Part shown: piece after piece, positions 59,443 through 64,000 of the stretch | Position numbering within the stretch: position 1 is the first letter of the stretch | Layout: every line of letters starts with the position of its first letter | Assembly: GCF_900156505.1 (NCBI RefSeq) | Contig: NZ_FTPR01000001.1 | Location: 1,860,001 to 1,924,000, forward strand | Source of the DNA: Yoonia rosea | GTDB lineage: Bacteria > Pseudomonadota > Alphaproteobacteria > Rhodobacterales > Rhodobacteraceae | Length of the DNA: 64,000 nt | Direction of reading: 5' to 3' | Notes under the pieces: generated by a model | The model's input: the letters and a program-made list of their open reading frames with translations, nothing else | What the model was told of the DNA's origin: nothing | Databases searched by the model: none | Made by a program: the position numbers and the translations under genes

Positions 59443-60003
59443 TTAGTGCAGTTTTTCAGCAACCGTGCCGATGGCGTCATCAATCAACGCACCAGCGGCC
59501 TTCGCATCCATCTGCTTGGCCATCACGTCTTTCGCGACAGCAACAGCAACAGATACGGCTTGGTCGCGCACCTCTTTCACGGCAGAGTCCTGCGCGCTTT
59601 GTATCTGCTCTTCGGCAGCGGCAAGGCGGCGTGTGATTGACTTGGCGATATCGTCTTTTGCTGCAGCAGCCGCATTTGTGGCCTCTTCTTTCGCAGCCGA
59701 TACGATCCGCGCAGCCTGTTCCTGCACTTCTTTTTGCTTGCGCTCGTAGCTGGCCAGCAGGGCCTGTGCTTCTTCGCGCAATGCTTTGGCTTCGTCCAAC
59801 TCGGCTTTGATGTTGTCCGCACGCTTGTCCAGCATATCGCCAACCAGGCCGGGCACTTTGAAGTACATCAGAATTCCGATGAAGATCAGGAATGCGATCG
59901 TGACAACAAAGTCAGTGTTCGCCAGTGAGAAGAACGGCTTGTCACCCGCAGCAAGCGCAGGGCTTGCTGCAAGGGCAAAAAGGGATGTGAGCATCAGTCT
60001 CAT
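59443..60003 (-). CDS. atpF: F0F1 ATP synthase subunit b
   Basis: 186-residue peripheral-stalk subunit. A short hydrophobic N-terminal segment (MRLMLTSLFALAASPALA) resembles a signal sequence that may be cleaved; then a membrane anchor (VVTIAFLIFIGILMYFKVPGLV) and a long Ala/Glu/Lys-rich coiled coil reaching to F1. It follows b' by 3 nt. Last gene of the operon, before the bidirectional terminator. Confidence 0.93.
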   Translation of the reverse strand: MRLMLTSLFALAASPALAAGDKPFFSLANTDFVVTIAFLIFIGILMYFKVPGLVGDMLDKRADNIKAELDEAKALREEAQALLASYERKQKEVQEQAARIVSAAKEEATNAAAAAKDDIAKSITRRLAAAEEQIQSAQDSAVKEVRDQAVSVAVAVAKDVMAKQMDAKAAGALIDDAIGTVAEKLH

Positions 60004-60006
60004 GAG

Positions 60007-60552
60007 TTATCCCTTCATCCGTGCAGTCACCGCAGCGGTGATCGTTTTGGCGTCCGCAGTGCCACCCATGGCAGCAACCAGTTCCTTGGCTGTGGCCTTG
60101 GCAACCTCTGTCACGCTCTTGACGGAACCTTCGCGAATTTCGGCAATCGCCGCTTCGCTCTCGGCTGTCTTGGCGGCAATCTGTGCATCAGCTTTCTCAA
60201 GCTCGACGTCCAGTTCCGCCTGAATTTCTGCTTTCGCTTCAGCAACGATCTTGTTGGCTTCCGCGCGCGCATCCAAAAGCGCCTGGTCATATGCCGCTTC
60301 GGCTTGCGCTGCTTTGTTCTTCAGCTCTTCAGCCGCGGCAATGTCATTCGTGATTGTGCCGGAGCGTTCCGCCAGAACCGCACTGATACGGGGCAGTGCG
60401 ACGCGGGACATCACGAAATAGACTGCGATAAGCGTGATAACCAGCCAGAAAATCTGGTTGGGCATCCAATCTGCGCAAAGCTGCGGCATGCCAAGGGCAG
60501 AGCCCCCTGCATCAACGCAAACTCCTGCGACGTCTGTTGTTTCTGTTGCCAT
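60007..60552 (-). CDS. atpG: F0F1 ATP synthase subunit b'
   Basis: 181-residue second stalk subunit, distinct from b. N-terminal region [29 protein letters not shown], membrane segment [20 protein letters not shown], then a coiled coil ([31 protein letters not shown]). A b/b' pair occurs in photosynthetic and related alphaproteobacteria (sometimes named atpG or atpX). Between atpE and atpF; forms a heterodimer with b. Confidence 0.93.
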   Translation of the reverse strand: MATETTDVAGVCVDAGGSALGMPQLCADWMPNQIFWLVITLIAVYFVMSRVALPRISAVLAERSGTITNDIAAAEELKNKAAQAEAAYDQALLDARAEANKIVAEAKAEIQAELDVELEKADAQIAAKTAESEAAIAEIREGSVKSVTEVAKATAKELVAAMGGTADAKTITAAVTARMKG

Positions 60553-60632
60553 TATGGCCCCCGAATACCTTGAATGTTTACCTGATGGCCGCGGTCACGC
60601 GCCCATCAGGCCGTAAGGATATGGGTGTGTTC

Positions 60633-60857
60633 TTAGACTGCGAACATAAGCAGAAGCGACACGAGGAACGCGAAGATCCCCAGAGCTTCGGCAAATGCCA
60701 GACCGATGAACAGTGTTGCTGTCTGACCAGCAGCAGCAGATGGGTTGCGCAGTGCGCCTGCCAGGTAGTTACCTGCTACGTTGCCAACACCCAGTGCAGC
60801 CAAACCTGAACCGATTGCCGCAATGCCTGCGCCGATGTGTGCGAGATCGCCTTCCAT
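60633..60857 (-). CDS. atpE: F0F1 ATP synthase subunit c
   Basis: 74-residue proteolipid of the rotor ring: two hydrophobic helices joined by the polar loop [10 protein letters not shown] (the conserved Arg-Asn/Gln-Pro). The proton-binding carboxylate is Glu in [15 protein letters not shown] of helix 2. N-terminus [21 protein letters not shown] is standard for alphaproteobacteria. A proton (rather than sodium) ring is expected from the lack of sodium-binding residues. Confidence 0.97.
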   Translation of the reverse strand: MEGDLAHIGAGIAAIGSGLAALGVGNVAGNYLAGALRNPSAAAGQTATLFIGLAFAEALGIFAFLVSLLLMFAV

Positions 60858-60912
60858 GTGAATTCTCCTTACGATTGGAAGTTGAGTAGAGTGGCGGGAA
60901 ACCCCGCCGTTG

Positions 60913-61671
60913 TTAGTGTGCGGGATGAAGCGCGTCTTTGAGATATACGCACGTCAAGATGGTGAAAACGTAAGCCTGGATACCACAAACAAGGATCTCC
61001 AGACCGTAGATCGCGATAATCCCCAAGATCGCAGCGGGGCTGATCAGCGCCGCAGCAGCGAAGGTCGCGAACACTTTCAGAACGACGTGACCCGCGGCAA
61101 TGTTACCGGCCAAACGAATGGACAGGCTGACGGGACGGACGAAGTAGGAAATGATCTCGATAATCGCGATGATCGGGCGCAGGAATGCGGGCGCATCCGA
61201 CATCCAGAAAAGACCAAGAAATGCAGGACCGTTCTTGACGAAGCCAAGGATTGTAATCGCGATGAATACGCCAAAACCCAAAATCACGGTCACCGCGATC
61301 ATCGAGGTCGGCGAATAGGACATCGGGATCAGGGCAAGATAGTTCGAGAACAGAATGAACAGAAACAGCGACATGATGTAGGGGAAGTACTTGACCCCAT
61401 CCTTGCCGGTCACGTCCTCGACCATCTTGTAAATGAAACCGTAAAGGAGCTCACCGACGGACTGCAGACGCGTTGGAATGATCGCGCGACCACGGCTGCC
61501 CAGTACAAAGACCGCAATAATCGCCAACAGCGCGATTGCCATCCAGAGCGTTACGTTCGTTGGTGTATACCAGCTTACGGGACCATCACCAAACAGCGGC
61601 TTGACGATAAATTGGTCCAGCGGGTGGAATTGGAATACGGAACCACCTTCGGAGTACTCTTCAGTCGCCAC
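60913..61671 (-). CDS. atpB: F0F1 ATP synthase subunit a
   Basis: Stator subunit of the proton channel, about 252 residues. The essential Arg is in [16 protein letters not shown]; the later helix with Gln ([22 protein letters not shown]) is also present. I prefer the GTG at 61671, which gives (M)ATEEYSEGG, close to the family N-terminus (MATE...), with GAGGGTGAAG upstream, over the ATG 10 codons earlier that would overlap atpI by 41 nt. Confidence 0.95.
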   Translation of the reverse strand: MATEEYSEGGSVFQFHPLDQFIVKPLFGDGPVSWYTPTNVTLWMAIALLAIIAVFVLGSRGRAIIPTRLQSVGELLYGFIYKMVEDVTGKDGVKYFPYIMSLFLFILFSNYLALIPMSYSPTSMIAVTVILGFGVFIAITILGFVKNGPAFLGLFWMSDAPAFLRPIIAIIEIISYFVRPVSLSIRLAGNIAAGHVVLKVFATFAAAALISPAAILGIIAIYGLEILVCGIQAYVFTILTCVYLKDALHPAH

Positions 61672-61996
61672 GTGCTTCACCCTCTTCTGTCGCAGCCGCA
61701 AGCTGCTTTCGTTGAACCTCTTTGGCTGATCGCACCATGGTCATCACACCAGCCGCGAGGCCAAAAAATATAAACAGCACCAGGAAAATCGGCATCGTCC
61801 CCAAAAGGGTATCCAGCCCGTATCCGATGCCAAATCCGATCCCAAGACCGGAAACAAGCTCGATCACCATTCGCCAGGCAAGTTGCACCTGAGAGTAGTG
61901 TTCTTCCGAATGGTCCTTAACCTCCGCCGGCGCTTTCAGTGCAGCGATCTTCGCTTCAAGTGCTTTGAGGCGCGCTGCGTCTTCGCTTTCAGACAT
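61661..61996 (-). CDS. atpI: ATP synthase protein I
   Basis: 111-residue AtpI/Atp1 family assembly helper for the c-ring. Two hydrophobic segments ([24 protein letters not shown], a Gly-rich first helix, and [20 protein letters not shown]) with the family [11 protein letters not shown] and an acidic N-terminus ([20 protein letters not shown]). Start at 61996, AAGGG 9 nt upstream. Overlaps atpB. Heads the F0 operon. Confidence 0.9.
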   Translation of the reverse strand: MSESEDAARLKALEAKIAALKAPAEVKDHSEEHYSQVQLAWRMVIELVSGLGIGFGIGYGLDTLLGTMPIFLVLFIFFGLAAGVMTMVRSAKEVQRKQLAAATEEGEARGD

Positions 61997-62155
61997 TGGC
62001 ATAACCCTTTGGAAGGTTGCGCATGGTTTAGGGCGCAGGGGAATGAGAGTCAATAGAGCCCATCTCCCGTATTAATTGTTTAATAACAAACAATTAGTGA
62101 GGCACTGAGCCCTGGAATTTTCACCCCTCGACACAACGGAACGCAAATCCAATAT

Positions 62156-62171
62156 TCAACCAAATGGTTGA
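62156..62171. promoter_or_regulatory. ArsR-family autoregulatory operator
   Basis: Inverted repeat TCAACCA-AA-TGGTTGA, 31 nt before the ArsR start. Sites of the form TCAACCAtaTGGTTGA are the known operators of the SdpR-like ArsR group. Confidence 0.8.
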
Positions 62172-62202
62172 CGTTTCTATTGCGTGCCGCTTAATCGAAG
62201 CC

Positions 62203-62526
62203 ATGACCACCCAACTTGACCAAACCTTTGCGGCATTGGCCGACCCGACCCGGCGTGCGATCCTCGCGATGCTGCTTGAGGATGACATGGCCGTCACCGA
62301 CGTTGCGGAACCGTTCCAGATGTCATTGGCAGCGATCTCCAAGCACTTGGGCGTGTTGACCGCAGCAGGGCTGATCTCGCAAGAAAAGCGCGGACGTGTA
62401 AAATGGTGCAAACTGGAACCAGATGCTCTGCGCGAAGCTTCGGTCTGGATGCAGGCCTTTGGACAAATGGACGCGATTGATCTGGACGCATTCGAGACGT
62501 TCCTGGAACAACAGCTCAGCACGTAA
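62203..62526 (+). CDS. ArsR family transcriptional regulator (SdpR-like)
   Basis: A 107-residue winged-helix repressor: FAALADPTRRAILAMLLEDDMAVTDVAEPFQMSLAAISKHLGVLTAAGLI and a C-terminal basic segment GRVKWCKLEPDALREASVWMQ. No metal-binding ELCVCDL motif, so not a metal sensor. These genes are nearly always followed by an SRPBCC (AHSA1-type) protein under the same operator; none is found here. Its TAA stop lies within a decayed copy of the 26-bp palindrome. Confidence 0.9.
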   Translation: MTTQLDQTFAALADPTRRAILAMLLEDDMAVTDVAEPFQMSLAAISKHLGVLTAAGLISQEKRGRVKWCKLEPDALREASVWMQAFGQMDAIDLDAFETFLEQQLST

Positions 62527-62543
62527 GGCGGATCTTCATCCAC
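62523..62543. repeat. 26-bp palindrome, degenerate copy 4
   Basis: The left arm GTAAGGCGGATC has one change from the family; the centre TT and ATCCAC of the right arm remain, but its end is lost. As at copy 1, the GTAAGG provides the TAA stop of the gene just upstream, in the same context ACG-TAA. Confidence 0.65.
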
Positions 62544-62586
62544 TGCGCCATGCATACAGTTGTTCTGAACACGCGCTGGCAACCTG

Positions 62587-62976
62587 TCATGCCTGGTCGA
62601 AACGCGCGCGCGACGCCGCAATCCGGTTTTCCTGCGCCATCGCCCAATCAACCATCAATGACAGTGGCGCCAGAAACGACTGCCCCAGTTCAGAGAGGCG
62701 ATATTCAACACTCGGTGGTTTGGTGTCGAATACTTGACGAATGACCAAACCGTCACGCTCGAGGTCGCGCAACGACTGCGTCAGCATCCGTTTGGAAATA
62801 TCAGGCAGCGCGCGCCCAAGTGCATTAAACCGCTGCGGACCAGCAGCAAGTTCAAGCACGATCAAGCTGGTCCACTTGGCCGCGACATGATCGAGGATGC
62901 TGCGCACAGGGCAATTCTCAAGCGTGAAGCCCGCCTCTTTGAACTGCAATGGCCGTTTGCCTGTCAACTGGTTCAT
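62587..62976 (-). CDS. HxlR family transcriptional regulator
   Basis: 129-residue winged-helix regulator: CPVRSILDHVAAKWTSLIVLELAAGPQRFNALGRALPDISKRMLTQSLRDLERDGLV is the full HxlR signature, with the conserved CPV cysteine that senses redox or electrophiles in several members. AAGGGAA precedes the ATG. Divergent from qorB across a 107-nt gap with an inverted repeat. The pair is comparable to E. coli ytfH (qorR)/qorB. Confidence 0.93.
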   Translation of the reverse strand: MNQLTGKRPLQFKEAGFTLENCPVRSILDHVAAKWTSLIVLELAAGPQRFNALGRALPDISKRMLTQSLRDLERDGLVIRQVFDTKPPSVEYRLSELGQSFLAPLSLMVDWAMAQENRIAASRARFDQA

Positions 62977-62997
62977 GGCGGTTCCCTTTCTGTAACC

Positions 62998-63043
62998 TAG
63001 AGACAAATTCATGCCTCCTTTACGGGGTGATAGGCGGTCTCTA
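62998..63043. promoter_or_regulatory. Inverted heptamers between hxlR-type gene and qorB
   Basis: TAGAGAC (62998-63004) and GTCTCTA (63037-63043) are exact inverted copies, spaced 32 nt apart in the divergent promoter region. They are likely half-sites for the HxlR regulator, or positions of two bound dimers. Confidence 0.55.
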
Positions 63044-63083
63044 ACTGAGAGCTATATGCAAATCCGCACCGAAAGGAAACACG

Positions 63084-63941
63084 ATGTCCAAACTTCTCAT
63101 TACCGGCGCTTCGGGCCAGTTCGGCCAACTCACCATTCGCGCTCTTACGCAAAAAACGGAACCGGCGAATATCATCGCACTGGTACGCACCGACGACCAG
63201 GCAGCGAAGTTTGCAGAGCGCGGCATTGCGACCCGCAGGGGCGATTATAATGACCAAGCCAGCCTTGAAGCCGCATTTGAAGGTATCGACAGGATGCTTT
63301 TTGTTTCCGGCTCTGACTTGATGAACCGCATGCCCCAACACAAGGCCATCGTTGCCGCAGCCAAGGCAGCTGATGTGAGCTACATCGCCTATACTTCATT
63401 GCTGGATGCGGCTGACAGCGAATTGGCCTTGGCAGCGGACCACAAAGCAACCGAGGCACTGATCGCGGATAGCGGCATCGCATACACTTTCCTGCGCAAC
63501 GGTTGGTATAGCGAAAACATGCTGATGAGCCTTGAGCAGGATCTGAACATGGGCCAGCATTTTGGCGCGGCAGCCGACGGCAAGTTTTCCTTTGCAGCAC
63601 GCGCTGATCTGGCCGAGGCCGCAGCGATTGCCCTTTTGGGTGGATATGATGGCCAAACACTGGAACTGGCCGGAGATGAAGCGCTGACAATGGCCGCTTA
63701 CTGCCCGATCCTGTCCGACGTTGCAGGCACGACCGTCACCTATGTCGATATGCCCGCACAAGCCTATCAACAGGCGTTGCAGGGTGCGGGGCTTCCGCCA
63801 GAACTGGCAGGATTTCTGGCCTCAACAGATGCGCAAGCTGCAAATGGCGCACTTTATGACAACAGCCAGACGCTTTCAAAAATGCTGGGCCGTCCGACCG
63901 TGACGATGGCAAACGTTCTGCGCAACGCATTGCAAAAGTAA
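63084..63941 (+). CDS. qorB: NAD(P)H:quinone oxidoreductase, NmrA/SDR type (QorB-like)
   Basis: 285-residue atypical short-chain dehydrogenase of the NmrA group. The nucleotide-binding motif GASGQFGQL (about 8-16) and the region RRGDYNDQASLEAAFEGIDRMLFVSGSD match QorB. The classical SDR YxxxK is absent, as expected. AAAGGAAACACG precedes the ATG. Probably detoxifies quinones under control of the divergent HxlR regulator. A hairpin follows the gene. Confidence 0.92.
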   Translation: MSKLLITGASGQFGQLTIRALTQKTEPANIIALVRTDDQAAKFAERGIATRRGDYNDQASLEAAFEGIDRMLFVSGSDLMNRMPQHKAIVAAAKAADVSYIAYTSLLDAADSELALAADHKATEALIADSGIAYTFLRNGWYSENMLMSLEQDLNMGQHFGAAADGKFSFAARADLAEAAAIALLGGYDGQTLELAGDEALTMAAYCPILSDVAGTTVTYVDMPAQAYQQALQGAGLPPELAGFLASTDAQAANGALYDNSQTLSKMLGRPTVTMANVLRNALQK

Positions 63942-63962
63942 GCACATCCTCGATGATCACAG

Positions 63963-63990
63963 ACTGGCCCCCATCTTGCCGGGGGCCAGT
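63963..63990 (+). terminator. Stem-loop after qorB
   Basis: 10-bp perfect stem ACTGGCCCCC/GGGGGCCAGT with an 8-nt loop, 21 nt past the qorB stop. No T-run follows within the window, so termination is likely but not certain. Confidence 0.65.
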
Positions 63991-64000
63991 CGCATGCGTG

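Noticed and set aside
60910..61773. Plus-strand ORF (287 codons) across atpB
   Set aside because: Shadow of atpB: highly charged, low-complexity and without protein family features.
1..64000. CRISPR arrays, tRNA/rRNA genes, insertion sequences, prophage genes
   Set aside because: I looked for regular repeats, tRNA-like cloverleaf ends, transposase or integrase motifs and found none.

Overview
The window looks like chromosomal core sequence of a marine-type Rhodobacterales (Roseobacter group) alphaproteobacterium. Supporting signs are a stand-alone F0 operon with two different b subunits (atpI-B-E-b'-b, without F1 genes), a TrcR/DUF1013 regulator, a divergent cytochrome c / prephenate dehydratase pair, a DUF5928-type glycosyltransferase, a bacterial-type small SRP RNA with the alphaproteobacterial core, and a generally GC-rich composition. 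I see no tRNA, rRNA, insertion sequence, phage gene or CRISPR array. The only clearly atypical patch is a low-GC islet at about 45.85-46.54 kb.

Layout. 0-3 kb: the 3' part of a D,D-carboxypeptidase, then an Lrp-type regulator divergent from phenylalanine hydroxylase and its pterin dehydratase (phhAB). 3-9 kb: a complete minus-strand peptide ABC importer (yejA-B-E-F). 9-15 kb: membrane-anchored cytochrome c and pheA, an SRPBCC protein with nudC, a cpdB-type nucleotidase, SRP RNA, a short leader-like ORF with a terminator, and rsgA. 15-22 kb: protein phosphatase, the dnaX/small membrane protein/ybaB/recR cluster, a LysR-methyltransferase pair, trcR and an RNase T2. 22-31 kb: lipoprotein, alpha/beta hydrolase, gabD, an ECF sigma factor translationally coupled to a membrane VWA protein, a beta-lactamase-fold hydrolase, a WYL regulator with a VOC protein, hydroxypyruvate isomerase and DUF1285. 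31-39 kb: a MoxR / DUF58 / BatA-DUF4159 / membrane protein operon plus a lipoprotein EEP hydrolase. 40-44 kb: glcDEF glycolate oxidase. 44-51 kb: trypsin-like protease, heat-regulated Hsp20, RraB-like islet, polA, an ABC ATPase and a HIT protein. 51-56 kb: glycosyltransferase, sulfotransferase and a sialyltransferase-like protein, then adenosine kinase and nth. 56-64 kb: alkyl-DNA repair protein, OmpA lipoprotein, FadR-type regulator, CPBP protease, F0 operon, ArsR, and a divergent HxlR/qorB pair.

The most informative signals are regulatory. (1) The FadR-type regulator near 57.8 kb and glcDEF 17 kb away carry nearly the same operator (TTGGT-type arms around a TATC(T/A)TT spacer). This suggests one glycolate regulon with autoregulation, and hydroxypyruvate isomerase would fit the same metabolism. 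(2) The hsp20 gene has a near-consensus RpoH promoter and a two-hairpin leader whose last hairpin sequesters the ribosome binding site in ROSE thermometer style. (3) A 26-bp perfect palindrome occurs three times, plus one decayed copy, each just after a gene; in two cases it supplies the TAA stop codon itself. (4) A possible attenuator (13-codon ORF with a strong Shine-Dalgarno, then a terminator hairpin) precedes rsgA. No single locus is clearly a new defence or mobile system. The best candidates for undescribed biology are the sigma/VWA pair, the sulfotransferase-glycan cluster and the palindrome family.
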